Of a stretch of DNA of 64,000 nucleotides, positions 41,170 through 52,479 are shown piece after piece. The notes under the pieces were generated by a model. It saw nothing but the letters and a program-made list of their open reading frames with translations. It ran no database searches and was not told the origin of the DNA. The DNA is taken from positions 69,784,252-69,848,251 of the forward strand of contig CM055092.1 in the NCBI GenBank assembly GCA_029204225.1. Direction: 5' to 3'. The DNA is from Diphasiastrum complanatum. Its lineage: Eukaryota > Streptophyta > Lycopodiopsida > Lycopodiales > Lycopodiaceae. The position numbers were made by a program, and so were the translations under genes. How positions within the stretch are numbered: the stretch's first letter is position 1; every line of letters starts with the position of its first letter.

Positions 41170-41936
41170 TACCTCTTCTTGAAGATCAATCCTCCTTGGT
41201 CCTATCATCAAGAGTAATGTTGACATAACATGTGCATCCAAAGGTTCTTAGAAAGTTGACACTCGGCCTCCTCTTGAATAGCATCTCAAAAGGTGTCCTT
41301 CCATCCAAAATAGCACTCGGCCGCCTATTGCACAAGAAATTGGCACACAACAAAGCTTGATCCCAAAATGGTTTGTTAAGATTAGCACTTAACCTCATAG
41401 CTTTAGCACTTTCACATAAAGTCCTATTCTTCCTTTCAGCCACTCCATTTTGTTGTGGGTTCCTTAACGTTGTATACTCCCTCTTGATCCCATGCTCATC
41501 AAAAAAGGCCTTGACTTGTTAGATATGTACTCACCACCATTGTCACCTCTCAAGCACTTGATCTTTGTGGAAAATCGGTTCTCCCTTGCATTCTTGAACT
41601 TGACAAAGACATCATACACTTCATCCTTGCTCTTTAGTAGATAGATCCAACAAAATCTACTAAAATCATCAATGAATGGTACATACATCTTAGCTCCACT
41701 ATTGCTAATTGTAGTAAATCCATGAATATCCGAATGTACAAGTTGAAAAGGCTTTGTAGATCTAGAAATAGATCTAGTATAAGGTAGTCTATGTGACTTA
41801 GACAAAGCACAAGACTCACAAACATGCTTGACATTACTTAAGGAACTTGGAAGACCAATCACAACCTTCTTTCTTGCCATTACCTCCAATGACTTGAAGT
41901 TGAGGTGTCCCATCCTTTTGTGCCAAACCTCTTGAA
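41170..41936 (-). pseudogene. Copia J integrase part (minus strand)
   Basis: Continuation of the copia J frame after the insertion of element 2. On the minus strand it reads EVWHKRMGHLNFKSLEVMA, then CESCALSKSH (HHCC finger), a HSDIHGF first Asp and a RGDNGGEY second Asp. A frameshift near 41470 precedes the next motif, GMAERKNRTL with Glu. CNRRPSAILDGRTPFEML and FGCTCYVNI follow, and it ends near 41185 at DDRTKED. The DDE residues are all present but the frame is broken. RT and RNase H are absent. Confidence 0.85.
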
Positions 41937-41941
41937 TAGGA

Positions 41942-42596
41942 TGTGAAAATTGTCAACATTTCCTAGCTAGTTTGAGGCCTAAATTGGCTAAAATTGTAAA
42001 TAGTTTTGGTTCTGGAGTTTCACACGTGTGAACCAGGCCACAATGTTTTTATTTACTGTATTTTTTCAGTATGATGAAGTTTCAAACTTCATACCCTTCA
42101 AAATGAGACCATTTTGATGTATTTTGGTCATATAAGCCATTTTTAGCTATTTTTCCTATATAGGGAATATCTAGGGTCAAGTACCTTCTAGAGAGAGGAG
42201 AGAGAGTCATCTTCCTCATCCATAAATAGTAGGGAAGTCGTGGAGAACAGGTTGGAGAAACCTTTTGTATGCTTCATTGAGATCAATAGATCATTGTCAT
42301 TGTTTCTTCCTCCATTGAGAGCATTGTTGTGTGTATTGTCTTCAAGCTATTGTGTATGATCTTAGGTGCTTTCCAAAAGTGATAGGCTGATGTATTATGG
42401 ACTGTATAATGCTATTTTGGGCCGCACTTGATGTTTATGGAAGTTTCCATTTGTGATAAATGCTTTTTGATCAAGTTCTTTGCATTCTAGGTAGCATAGA
42501 ATGTGTTGCCAATTCCTAGCTTATGTAGTTTGGAGTGCAAGCATTCAAGCCAATGATTTTGGAGTTTAGATCCACTTAGGATCTGTATTTTTCACA
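41942..42596 (+). repeat. Element 2, 5' LTR
   Basis: 655 bp, with the TATATAGG box at 42157 and the same G-box palindrome as element 1. Confidence 0.97.
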
Positions 42597-42610
42597 TGGT
42601 ATCAGAGCTG
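42597..42610 (+). other. Primer-binding site, element 2
   Basis: TGGTATCAGAGCTG follows the LTR directly. Confidence 0.92.
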
Positions 42611-43768
42611 GTTGGCTTCTATTTACAGTAAGTATTCCATTTTTGGTGATATTTGGATGTTTGATCAAGTTCTAGCATGATTTTGCATTGCTTTGTTGAT
42701 CAAATCTTACTAACCTTTGTTTTGTGAGTTGAACTTGTGGATCAAAAGCATATTTCAGGTCTATTGAAGATCAGAGGCTGAAAAGAAACTATTTTGGATC
42801 AGATCATAACACCTAATCATTTGTGATTGTGAGGCTTGTGCATATTCAATACTAACAATGTTCTTTTCAATCCTATTGTTGACAATCTCCATTCTTGGAT
42901 GAACACTCTCCTTAAGTGGATGAAACTTCTCCTTAAGTGGATGACAAATGCTCTTTTGAGTGAGTTGTAATTCTCCTAAAGGCTGAGCAAAGCTCCCATT
43001 TGGATGAAAGATCCCCTTTTTTGGGTGAACATATTGTAAGCTCCATTGTGAAGAGCATATTGTAAAGATTGTCATCAATTTTGGCATAAATTTTGGTGTA
43101 CTTTGTTGAGCATGTAAGTAACTCTCCTTATGTAATTTGATTGGAGCATTTGCTAGAAGGTGTTAACCATTATGCAAGTGTGTTTTCAGGTTCTTAACAG
43201 GTTGAGGAACATTCTCATGTGAAGTGATCTTAGATCTACATCTAAACACCAAGATTTGACAAGATAGTGAAGCTAGTCTTGTGATTCACTAAGTGTGCTC
43301 ATTCATTCACCTCTAAATCTTGTATTTATCACTTGCTGGAGTTTATAAACTTTTAGAAGTGTGGTTTACATGTGGTTTTACAGGTTGAATCAATATCTTA
43401 GTGTGTTGATCATATGTTGATCAAGTTTGTTCATTACTAGGTAATCTTGGCATCCTAGTTTTGGGTATTTTCTAAGAATGCAAGTAACTCTTCACACCAT
43501 AACTTGATTTGGTCACTTGCTGGAAAGTTTGAGAGCTTAAGCAAGAGTGTGTTCAGGTTGGTTTGATTTTGTAATCCATTCTTAGTGTGTGCAAAGTGTT
43601 GCATGTGTTTCAATCTTCCTTTCTATGCTTGGAAACCATCTAGGTTCAAGATAGAAGTGTTTTAGGGTCCTAAATCTTCATAGATCTCTTTATCTATCAT
43701 TTGTTGAGAGAAAAGTGAGTGCTAAGTGCTTTAGGACAGAACCTAAAAGTTGAAGAAACATTAGAATC
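42611..43768 (+). other. Untranslated leader of element 2
   Basis: Nearly identical to 2565-3722, including the three ~184-bp modules and the antisense open frame (43087-42761). Confidence 0.8.
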
Positions 43769-46700
43769 ATGGCTTCCAATGGTGGGATCATGCTAGAGTC
43801 TAGTGAAAGGTTGAGTTCATCAAACTACTCTACTTGGAAAGTGAGGATGGAGTCCTTACTTGAGTTGAATGAACTCATGGACATAGTTGCAGAAATTGAA
43901 GAGAGACCTCTCACACTTCAAGAGCAACAAAGGTTTGATAAGAAGGCCAAAAGGGCTCTTCATATCATTAAAATGAATGTTACAAATGAACTTCTCAAGG
44001 AAGTTGGAAAGTGTCAAAGTGCAAGTGAGGCATGGAATGCCTTAAAGAAGCTCTTTGAATCAAAGTCCACATCTAGGGTATTGACCCTAAGGAGACAAAT
44101 ATTTTCTAGTAGGCAAAGAGAGGGTGAACGTGCTCATGCATTTATCTTGAGAGTTAAGTCCCTAAGTGATGATTTAGCATGCATTGATGAGAACATAAAA
44201 GATGGTGAAATAGTCCAAGTTATGTTGAATGGTTTGCTAAATGAACATGCTAACCTTGTGCAAAGTTTTGCCATTCAAAGAGTCTTGCCAAGTGTGGTTG
44301 ACTTGCAAGAAATCTTATTGGCTGAAGAACATAGGTTGCAATCAAAGCTTGATGGTGCATCCTTGCAAGGTGGAGGTGAAGAGGCTTTCTTCACAAAAGG
44401 CAAATTCAAGGGCAAAGGTAAAGGCAAAGGGAAATGGTCCAAAGGTGGTAACTTTGATCATGATGATCACTCTTCCTCTTCCTCTTCTACTAAGAACAAT
44501 AAGTCAAAGTTCAAGTGCTTTTATTGTGGGATAAAAGGTCATTTTGCAAATGAATGTTATAAGAAGAAAAGAGAGCAAGGAGAGAGGCAAGGAAATCTTA
44601 CAATAGATGAGGAAGAACATAACACATGTGAATCACTTGTTATGACTTCAAGTTTGTTAGCCAACATAGATGATAATGATCCTTGGTGGATTGATAGTGG
44701 AGCCTCATCTCACATGACAAGACATAAGGAATACTTTACATCCTTATTGTCTTATGAGGGAGAAGGTAACATCATCTACACTGCAAATGATGGTCAATGT
44801 GACATCAAAGGCATAGGCACTATTCCTATTTCCCTTTCAACAAATAGGAAAGCAAATCTTGAAAATGTTTTGTACATTCCTTCAATCACTAAGAATCTGC
44901 TTAGTGTAAGTCAAATGATTGACAAAGGACTTGATGTGGAGTTCATTGGAGATGCATGTTTGATAAGTAAATGTGGATCCTTGATTGCTCAAGGTAGGAG
45001 GCATGGTAAACTTTTCAAGCTTGATGCATGTGTGATCTCTAATCATGAAGGATGTATGGCTAGGGAGCAATTGACAAACCAAGAAGTTTGGCACAAGAGG
45101 TTGGGCCATCCCAACTTCAAATCTTTGGAGGTAATGGCAAAGAAAGAGCTTGTTCTTGGTCTCCCTAAAAGTCTTGTTGCAAACAATAGTGTTTGTGAAC
45201 ATTGTGCCTTGTCCAAATCTCATAGACTTGCTTATTCTAGATCTACTTCTAGATCTAAAGAAGCTTTTCAACTTGTGCATTCTGATATTCATTCTTCTAG
45301 TACAACTAGCAATGGTGGGGCAAAGATGTATGCAACTTTCATTGATGACTTTAGTAGGTATACTTGGATCTATCTTCTTAAAAGTAAGGATGAAGTGTTT
45401 GCTGCATTTGTCAAGTTCAAGAATGAAATGGAAAACCAATTCAATACAAAGATCAAATGCTTAAGATCTGATAATGGAGGGGAATACACCTCAAATAGGT
45501 TCAAAGACTTTTGTATAGCACATGGGATTAAGAGGGAGATGTCTAGTCCTAGGACTCCACAACAGAATGGAGTGGCCGAGAGGAAGAATAGAACCCTTTG
45601 TGAATGTGCCAAGGCAATGAGACTACATGCTAATCTTGCTAAGTCTTTTTGGGGGGAAGCTTTAGCATGTGCTAACTATCTATGTAATAGATGGACAAGT
45701 GCTTCCTTGGATGGTAAAACTCCTCATGAGGTTCTTTATGGTAGAAGGCCGAGTGTCAAGCATTGTAGGATCTTTGGATGTACATGTTTTGTCAATATCA
45801 CACTTGATGATAGAACTAAAGAAGATCCTTCATCAAAGAAGGGTGTGTTTGTTGGCTATAGTGAAGTAAGCAAGGCTTACAAAGTGTACATTCCTTCTAC
45901 AAAGAAAGTTGTCATAAGTAGGGATGTCATCTTTCATGAAGAGAATGTTTCCAATGTTGTTGATGTTGATGTTGATGTGCCTACTAATCATCATGATGTG
46001 CAAGATGTCTTGGATGAAGATGGAGATGCCACTCCAAAGCAAACTTCAAGGAAGACTCAAAGGCAAAGGGCTAAGCCATCAAGGCTAACCTATGATGAAA
46101 AAGGAAAGCAAGTGGTGGACAACTCTAACTTTGCTTTTCTTACCTCTTTTGATGAACCAACTTGTGTAGATGAAGCAATTCAAAAGAAGGAATGGATCCA
46201 AGCCATGGATCATGAGCATCAAGCACTCATCAAAAGCAACACATGGAGGTTGGTAAAGCTTCCAAAGGACAAGAAGGCAATTGGTTGTAAGTGGATCTTC
46301 AAGATCAAGACAAATCAAGATGGATCAATCAACAAGTACAAGGCAAGGTTGGTGGCAAAGGGGTATGCTCAAGAATATGGTATTGACTATGATGAGACCT
46401 TTGCACCCGTGGCAAAGATGGTAACTATTCGAATCCTAATCTCTCTTGCAACTCTTTATGATTGGGATATGTGGCAAATGGATGTTACTAATGCCTTCTT
46501 GAATGGTGATCTTGAAGAAGATATTTACATGGAGCAACCCGAGGGCTATGTTTCACATGATGAGCCTAATCATGTGTGCTATCTCCAAAAGAGTTTGTAT
46601 GGGCTAAAGCAAGCACCAAGGAGTTGGTATGCTAAGCTCAATTCCTTCTTACTTTCTCAAAACTTTGTTATGAGTGAGTATGATCATTCTCTCTACTTTA

Positions 46701-47722
46701 GATTGAATGAAAATGATATCACTTTACTTTTGATCTATTTTGATGACATTATCTTAAGTGGTGGTAACAATCTAGATATAGATGAAATCAAGATGGCACT
46801 CAAAAGAGAGTTTGAAATTCAAGATCTTGGTAAACTTCATTATATCTTAGGAATAGAGATTATTAGAACTTCTAAATCTACATTCATATGTCAAGAAAAG
46901 TATGTTAACTCTATTCTAAAAAGGTTTCATATGGAAGATTGTAAAGTTGTTTCTACTCCTATGGAATCAAATGTAAAGCTAACTACAAGAAGTAATGAAA
47001 GATCCTTCAAGGACATTACTCTCTATAGAAAGCTAATAGGATCTCTTATATGGTTAACCATCACAAGACCTGATCTAAGCTTTGTGGTTGGTAAACTAAG
47101 TCAATTTATGCAAGATCCTAGTGAGGCTCATTGGAAGCTAGGAAAGAGAGTACTTAGATACATCTCGGGATCTAGAGATTTTGGCATCTTGTATGGAGGT
47201 ACTACACCTAACCTTTGTGGATTTTCAGATTCAGATTTTGCAGGTGATCAAATGGATAGGAAGTCAACAAGTGCCTTTGCAATCTATCTTGGAGATGGAG
47301 TGGTCTCATGGCTATCAAAGAAGCAACCAACTATCTCTCTATCTTCCACCGAAGCCGAGTACAAGGCATTAACAACATGCACCAAGGAGATTCTTTGGAT
47401 CAAGAGGATGTTATTGGATCTTCACTTGCTGGAACCAGAGAAGACTCCAATCATACTTTGTGATAACCTTTCAGCCCAAAGCTTGGCAAGCAATCCTGTT
47501 TTTCATGCAAGGAGCAAGCACATTGAGATTGCTCACCATTTTGTGAGAGATCAAGTCATTGCCAAAGAGGTGGAGCTTCAACATGTCTCTTCAAAGGAGT
47601 GTGTGGCTGATATCTTCACCAAACCATTGGGAAAGGACCTATATTTAATGCATAGATCTAATCTTGGAATGTGCTCAAAGACTATGTTGAAACTAGCATC
47701 CAATGTTGAAGAGGGAGTGTGA
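43769..47722 (+). CDS. Copia Gag-Pol polyprotein (element 2)
   Basis: 1317 residues with the same domain order as element 1: Gag with CCHC at 250-263, protease D309, integrase triad D506/D568/E604, RT, RNase H D1154/E1195/D1232. It differs from element 1 at four residues: S121R in Gag, G801D between integrase and RT, V991F inside the RT catalytic Y-x-D-D box, and S1146T just before RNase H. The V991F change gives YFDD, which is unusual for copia RT and may reduce activity, but both catalytic aspartates remain. The TGA is in the first bases of the 3' LTR. Confidence 0.96.
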   Translation: MASNGGIMLESSERLSSSNYSTWKVRMESLLELNELMDIVAEIEERPLTLQEQQRFDKKAKRALHIIKMNVTNELLKEVGKCQSASEAWNALKKLFESKSTSRVLTLRRQIFSSRQREGERAHAFILRVKSLSDDLACIDENIKDGEIVQVMLNGLLNEHANLVQSFAIQRVLPSVVDLQEILLAEEHRLQSKLDGASLQGGGEEAFFTKGKFKGKGKGKGKWSKGGNFDHDDHSSSSSSTKNNKSKFKCFYCGIKGHFANECYKKKREQGERQGNLTIDEEEHNTCESLVMTSSLLANIDDNDPWWIDSGASSHMTRHKEYFTSLLSYEGEGNIIYTANDGQCDIKGIGTIPISLSTNRKANLENVLYIPSITKNLLSVSQMIDKGLDVEFIGDACLISKCGSLIAQGRRHGKLFKLDACVISNHEGCMAREQLTNQEVWHKRLGHPNFKSLEVMAKKELVLGLPKSLVANNSVCEHCALSKSHRLAYSRSTSRSKEAFQLVHSDIHSSSTTSNGGAKMYATFIDDFSRYTWIYLLKSKDEVFAAFVKFKNEMENQFNTKIKCLRSDNGGEYTSNRFKDFCIAHGIKREMSSPRTPQQNGVAERKNRTLCECAKAMRLHANLAKSFWGEALACANYLCNRWTSASLDGKTPHEVLYGRRPSVKHCRIFGCTCFVNITLDDRTKEDPSSKKGVFVGYSEVSKAYKVYIPSTKKVVISRDVIFHEENVSNVVDVDVDVPTNHHDVQDVLDEDGDATPKQTSRKTQRQRAKPSRLTYDEKGKQVVDNSNFAFLTSFDEPTCVDEAIQKKEWIQAMDHEHQALIKSNTWRLVKLPKDKKAIGCKWIFKIKTNQDGSINKYKARLVAKGYAQEYGIDYDETFAPVAKMVTIRILISLATLYDWDMWQMDVTNAFLNGDLEEDIYMEQPEGYVSHDEPNHVCYLQKSLYGLKQAPRSWYAKLNSFLLSQNFVMSEYDHSLYFRLNENDITLLLIYFDDIILSGGNNLDIDEIKMALKREFEIQDLGKLHYILGIEIIRTSKSTFICQEKYVNSILKRFHMEDCKVVSTPMESNVKLTTRSNERSFKDITLYRKLIGSLIWLTITRPDLSFVVGKLSQFMQDPSEAHWKLGKRVLRYISGSRDFGILYGGTTPNLCGFSDSDFAGDQMDRKSTSAFAIYLGDGVVSWLSKKQPTISLSSTEAEYKALTTCTKEILWIKRMLLDLHLLEPEKTPIILCDNLSAQSLASNPVFHARSKHIEIAHHFVRDQVIAKEVELQHVSSKECVADIFTKPLGKDLYLMHRSNLGMCSKTMLKLASNVEEGV
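47708..47717 (+). other. Polypurine tract, element 2
   Basis: GAAGAGGGAG directly before the 3' LTR. Confidence 0.88.
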
Positions 47723-48372
47723 AAATTGTCAACATTTCCTAGCTAGTTTGAGGCCTAAATTGGCTAAAATTGTAAATAGTTTTGGTTCTGGAGTTTCACA
47801 CGTGTGAACCAGGCCACAATGTTTTTATTTACTGTATTTTTTCAGTATGATGAAGTGTCAAACTTCATACCCTTCAAAATGAGACCATTTTGATGTATTT
47901 TGGTCATATAAGCCATTTTTAGATATTTTTCCTATATAGGGAATATCTAGGGTCAAGTACCTTCTAGAGAGAGGAGAGAGAGTCATCTTCCTCATCCATA
48001 AATAGTAGGGAAGTCGTGGAGAACGGGTTGGAGAAACCTTTTGTATGCTTCATTGAGATCAATAGATCATTGTCATTGTTTCTTCCTCCATTGAGAGCAT
48101 TGTTGTGTGTATTGTCTTCAAGCTATTGTGTATGATCTTAGGTGCTTTCCAAAAGTGATAGGCTGATGTATTATGGACTGTATAATGCTATTTTGGGCCG
48201 CACTTGATGTTTATGGAAGTTTCCATTTGTGATAAATGCTTTTTGATCAAGTTCTTTGCATTCTAGGTAGCATAGAATGTGTTGCCAATTCCTAGCTTAT
48301 GTAGTTTGGAGTGCAAGCATTCAAGCCAATGATCTTGGAGTTTAGATCCACTTAGGATCTGTATTTTTCACA
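47718..48372 (+). repeat. Element 2, 3' LTR
   Basis: 655 bp, followed by TAGGA, the right copy of the target duplication. Confidence 0.97.
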
Positions 48373-48377
48373 TAGGA

Positions 48378-49045
48378 AACATCATTGGCCGTGTAGATCA
48401 CCCTCTTGTCATCTCCATATGCCAACAAAGAAGTGAAGTACTCTTTGTGAAAGGTCATGTGTGAACTTGCTCCACTATCAATCCACCAAGGATCTAGATC
48501 TCCATCATTAGCAAGCATACATGAAGACATCACAAAAGCATCATCATTTGCATCTTGAACATCCAAACCATCCTCATCAAGAGTAATATTACCTTGCTTG
48601 TCTCCTTGATCTCTCTTCTTCTTGTAGCACTCACTTGCAAAGTGTCCTTTGATGCCACAATAGAAGCACTTGAGCTTTGATCTATCCTTATTTTTGCCAC
48701 TTGAAGAAGCATCCACTTGATCTTGCCCTTTAGACCATCTACTTTTTGTTTTCCCTTGAATTTGGCCTTTAATGAATTCCAAGCTTCCAAAGATGATGTG
48801 CACTTACCAACTTCCTTGAGAAGTTCATTGGTAACATCCATCTTTATCATGTGTAGAGCCTTCTTGGCCCTCTTGTCATATCTCAATTGATCTTGTTGTG
48901 TTGCTGGTCTCTCCTCCAAACCTAAAACAATATCCAAAACATCATTCATCTCAAGAAGTGACTCCATCCTCACTTTCCACAATGAATAGTTACTTGAGGT
49001 AAGCCTATCATTGGCTTCCAACATGACTCCAATTAAGGTTGCCAT
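48378..49045 (-). pseudogene. Copia J gag and protease (minus strand)
   Basis: The frame starts at ATG 49045 with a Gag N-terminus close to element 1 (SSNYSLWKVRMESLLEMNDVLDI). After EAWNSLKAKF about 100 residues of central Gag are deleted with a frame change. The zinc knuckle CFYCGIKGHFASEC follows near 48660, then protease WWIDSGASSHMT near 48480. It breaks at the element 2 insertion. On the other side the frame resumes at the integrase finger, so the linker after protease had already been deleted and the frame shifted before element 2 arrived. Related to copia E and L. Confidence 0.88.
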
Positions 49046-49610
49046 GTAGCAATGACTTGATCTTCTCTTTCATCTTGTTTGAATGCACAAAGCACTCCTT
49101 GAACAACAACAATTGCTTTCAAAAGAAATCACCAAGATTTAAAACTATCTCACACATTCTCTTCTAGCACTTATACCAAGCAAATCAACACATAGAATCA
49201 TGGAATCTTGATCAACCTATAATCTATTCTCAATCTAATGACTTTTGCCACTTCCTAGGATTGAAACACACTCAAATGAAGTCCAGCAACCTCACTATCT
49301 AGAGATCCAATCAAAATTAGGATAATGACAAAATCACAAAAAATTGACTATTCCAAATCTACATGCAAATGCTGAAAATTTGATATGCAATCTATAAGCC
49401 ACCACTTAGGCTGATCCAATGATCCAAAAATTGGCCAAATCCAGTATGTGAATTCAAAAATTGGAATTGATCAAGTATATTGACCTATATAGTGTTTTGA
49501 TCTACAAAAGATCTAATCTACAAAAGCAAACAACTCAATTTTGGTGTAGAATTCTCTCTAGCATGCTCTAGACTTGATATCTTTACCAAATCAAGTGTGT
49601 AAGATAGATG
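49046..49610 (-). other. Leader of copia J
   Basis: AT-rich, non-coding, lying upstream of the copia J gag start on the minus strand. No PBS or LTR is found; copia K sequence takes over near 49620. Confidence 0.5.
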
Positions 49611-49619
49611 GTTTTGGTA

Positions 49620-50400
49620 CCATCTCATTAAGTCTAGGATCTAGCAAAAGGATGGATCTAGACAATGTCCTTTTTGTACCATCAATTACCAAGAGCTTGC
49701 TTAGTGTTGGACAACTAATGGATGATGGTTTGTAAGTTCACTTCAAGCATGGAGTTTTTCCCATCATGAAGAATGATAATTGCATAGCAAATGGTGTTAA
49801 ACAAGGTAGTTTGTTTAAGTTGGATTCTAAATTGCTATGGCAAAAGAGAAAATCATTCATTCAAATGTACACTCTTTTTCTCATGTATCAAGTAGTGATG
49901 ATAAGATGCATGAAACATTCTTAGATGTTTGCTTGGATCCATCTAGTATCTTGTGTGAATGAAAGAGAAATCAACAACCTTGGTGTCAATGATCTTGCAA
50001 GGATTGAGGAGGAGCAATAAAGTGATGAAGATCTTGAGGATCCACCTCAAAGATCAAGTGCTCCAAGAAGATCCACAAAGTCAAGGGTAGAGCCTTCAAG
50101 GCTCACTTATCTTGGCAAAGGTAATCAAGGGGAAGATTCTCAACCACTCATTTTCAACATTTTTCTTACTTCAATGCTTAATGAACTATTTTGCTATGAG
50201 ATCTACATGAGGCAACTCGAGGGCTTCATCAAGAAGGAAGTTGAAGATAAGATGTGTAATGACTCATTTGAGAACAAGGTTTTATGACTTAGTGATCTAA
50301 AAATTGTTATGAACCAATTAAGAGTAAATTGGTTGTTTGATCAAATGAGTGCTCTCGGATTTTGGAAGAGCAAGAATGAGTTAATCACTCATTGTTTTGA
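49620..50400 (+). pseudogene. Non-autonomous copia K, truncated pol
   Basis: The frame starts within the protease-integrase linker (DNVLFVPSITKSLLSVGQLMDDGL near 49655). It has a broken integrase finger region and a PSRLTYLGKGN linker near 50095. A short RT relic (YMRQLEGFIKKEVEDKMC near 50205) follows. The integrase core and most of RT are deleted. Several stops are present. Unrelated sequence follows before the 3' LTR. Confidence 0.7.
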
Positions 50401-50864
50401 AAAATGTGTTTTTTTCTTTTGGAGAGACAAATTGCAAGCTTCTTATGAGAATAAGTGAAACATCCTTGAAGGACACTTATATCCATAAGCAAGAATGTAG
50501 GCTCATGAAGTTCAAGATCACTTGTAATTACAAGATTAGGAAAATCATGCTTACTTTTGATGGTTTGTGGACTAGTCATTCTAGCATGATAAATCTTGGT
50601 GATAGTAGCAAGTACATGTTTTGTGATCTTGATCAATGTGATTTTCACAAGCCATGGAGACATCATATTTCCTTCAAAGAGAAGCATCAAGATCAAGGAG
50701 GAACAAGTTTCAAGTTCATGTATCTTCACTCAACATGGAAGAAAATCAAGTGCAAAGGTGCAAGGAAGAATCAAGACTCTTCAATTCACCTTGGAGGAGA
50801 TCAAGATCACAGAAGCTCTATCTTGGATATGGTGATAGATCATGTCATCGTCTTTGGGGGCTGA
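50397..50864 (+). CDS. Hypothetical 155-codon ORF inside copia K
   Basis: An uninterrupted frame of 155 codons (start TTG or an internal ATG at about 50493) lies between the truncated pol and the PPT of copia K. It is basic and rich in His, Lys and Ser, with scattered Cys (KCKGARKN, CDLDQCDFHKPW). It has no retroviral motif. The region may be captured host sequence or replacement DNA in a non-autonomous element. Whether it is expressed or even a real gene is unknown. Confidence 0.25.
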   Translation: MKNVFFSFGETNCKLLMRISETSLKDTYIHKQECRLMKFKITCNYKIRKIMLTFDGLWTSHSSMINLGDSSKYMFCDLDQCDFHKPWRHHISFKEKHQDQGGTSFKFMYLHSTWKKIKCKGARKNQDSSIHLGGDQDHRSSILDMVIDHVIVFGG

Positions 50865-50959
50865 TTAGTCACCTTCTAAACCTGAATATGATTCATTTCT
50901 GATGTTAAGATAAGGTCTTAGAATTGTATATAGATACATTATTGTTTCCAAGGTTAGAT

Positions 50960-50970
50960 TTGAGGAGGAG
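50960..50970 (+). other. Polypurine tract of copia K
   Basis: TTGAGGAGGAG directly before the LTR. Confidence 0.75.
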
Positions 50971-51657
50971 TGTGAAAAATAGCCTTATTTGGCAAATCTA
51001 GCCATGTAGAACATTGTAAATATTGTGTATAATTGGGTTCCACACATGTAAGGCCAAGATGCCATGTGGCAACCCACTCCTAGTAGAGGCTAGGTCAAAT
51101 TTAGAGAGTTGGTCAAGTCCATTTGGTAGTGATTCCTAGATTATAGGACCTACACCTAAAATTGTGGTGAGATTTTGACCAGCCATGTACCTACTTGGCA
51201 TAACTCTAGGAAAGAGACTTAGGTTACACATTAGGGCAAGGAAGCTATGTTAACTTCCTTATCACATGCTGGAGTTCACCTAACTTAAGCAAAGAAGACA
51301 CTTTTGCGATGTAGCTTCATCTCTCCATAGCGAGAAGATAGAATGATTTTAAAGCTCTAAGAGAAAACTTGGATTTTCTCTCTATGTATGAAGATTGTGA
51401 TTGATCCTAATGAAGCCAAGATTTGCGCAACATTGAATACTGTTTACAGGTCGTACAAAAGCCTGTTGTTCACATGTGCGAACTCGAGATCAAGCTTTTG
51501 ATCAATGATTTGATTGTCACTACTTGTTATCTATCAAATTGCTAAACTAGATCTTGATTTGTTGACTAGTATCTGATAGATTGTAGGCAGACACACAATC
51601 AACCTTATGGATCATTCAAAGATCCATTTATGGTCCTCAAAGTACTGTACTTTCACA
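50971..51657 (+). repeat. 3' LTR of copia K
   Basis: 687 bp, starting TGTGAAAAATAGCC and ending TACTTTCACA. The terminal ~35 bp match the minus-strand LTR fragment at 40987. It is followed by CTATT and then by copia L pol, so copia K was inserted into copia L. Confidence 0.82.
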
Positions 51658-52330
51658 CTATTCAAGAGGAGGTCGAGTGTCAACTTTCTTTAAACTTTTG
51701 GATGTACTTGCTATGTCAATATAAATCTTGATAATAGGACAAAGGACGATCCATCTTCAAGGAAAGGTATATTTGTTGGATATAGTGAGGTGAGTAAAGC
51801 CTACAAGATTTACATTCCTACTACTAATAAGGTGATTATTGGTAGAGATGTCATTTTTGATGAGGGGAATATTCCAAAGGTGTCTTCAAGTGATGATGGT
51901 GTGGATGGATCTAACATTCTTGATGTTGATTAGAAGGATCCTACTTTAGATGGTGATGATGAAGGACCTTCATCAAGTCAAAATCCAAGGAGAACATCAA
52001 GGGAAAGACACATGCCTTCAAGGCTCACATATGATGAGAAAGGTAAGCAAGTTGTTGAAGGTAGACACTTTGCTTTCCTAACCTCTTTTGGTGAATCTTC
52101 TTGTGTAGATGATGCTATGCAAGTAGGTGGATGTTTTCAAGATTTTTCAGAAAGTAATGGATATGCAAAACAACTTTTGTTCAATGACTTTGATGGTCAA
52201 GTTGATGACCAAGAGGTTGACCTTAAAGGGTTTCAACAAGGCAAAAGGGAAGTTGGCAATTGTCAAGAGCATCAAAGGAGAGTCAATTCACAAAGATATT
52301 ATGGATTTGTTTTTGCAGGTTATTGTTTTA
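51658..52330 (+). pseudogene. Non-autonomous copia L, integrase tail plus non-RT segment
   Basis: Starts inside the integrase (FKRR..SVN, CYVNI, GIFVGYSEVSKAYKIYIP), then RDVIFDEGN. A TAG near 51931 and the linker PSRLTYDEKGKQ follow, ending at CVDDAMQV. Where RT should begin the frame instead continues with NDFDGQVDDQEVDLKGFQ, as in copia E (27430-27500, 33690-33750). The open frame runs from 52012 to 52515. RT and RNase H are absent. Left of it is the copia K LTR, and its own upstream part is not in the window. Confidence 0.8.
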
Positions 52331-52479
52331 ATACATGCAATACAAGAGTGTATAAAATATGGATAACTTTTGCATACCCTTTGTCAAAGTGGAATTCTCC
52401 ATTGCATTGTTCCATTTCTCAAGCCAATCTTTACTCGTTAATCTTTCCGGTGGAGGATGTGCCTCCACTTTGTCTCCTA

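Larger units (their letters stand above)
41942..48372 (+). mobile_element. Intact Ty1/copia retrotransposon (element 2)
   Basis: A second copy of element 1, exactly 6431 bp, inserted in minus-strand copia J with a perfect 5-bp duplication TAGGA (41937-41941 and 48373-48377). LTRs are 655 bp each and differ from each other at about four bases by eye, so it is somewhat older than element 1. The single 1317-codon gag-pol ORF is intact but has a Val-to-Phe change in the RT catalytic box. Both LTRs share variants not seen in element 1 (for example GTGATAGG for GTGGTAGG), showing an independent insertion. Confidence 0.97.
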
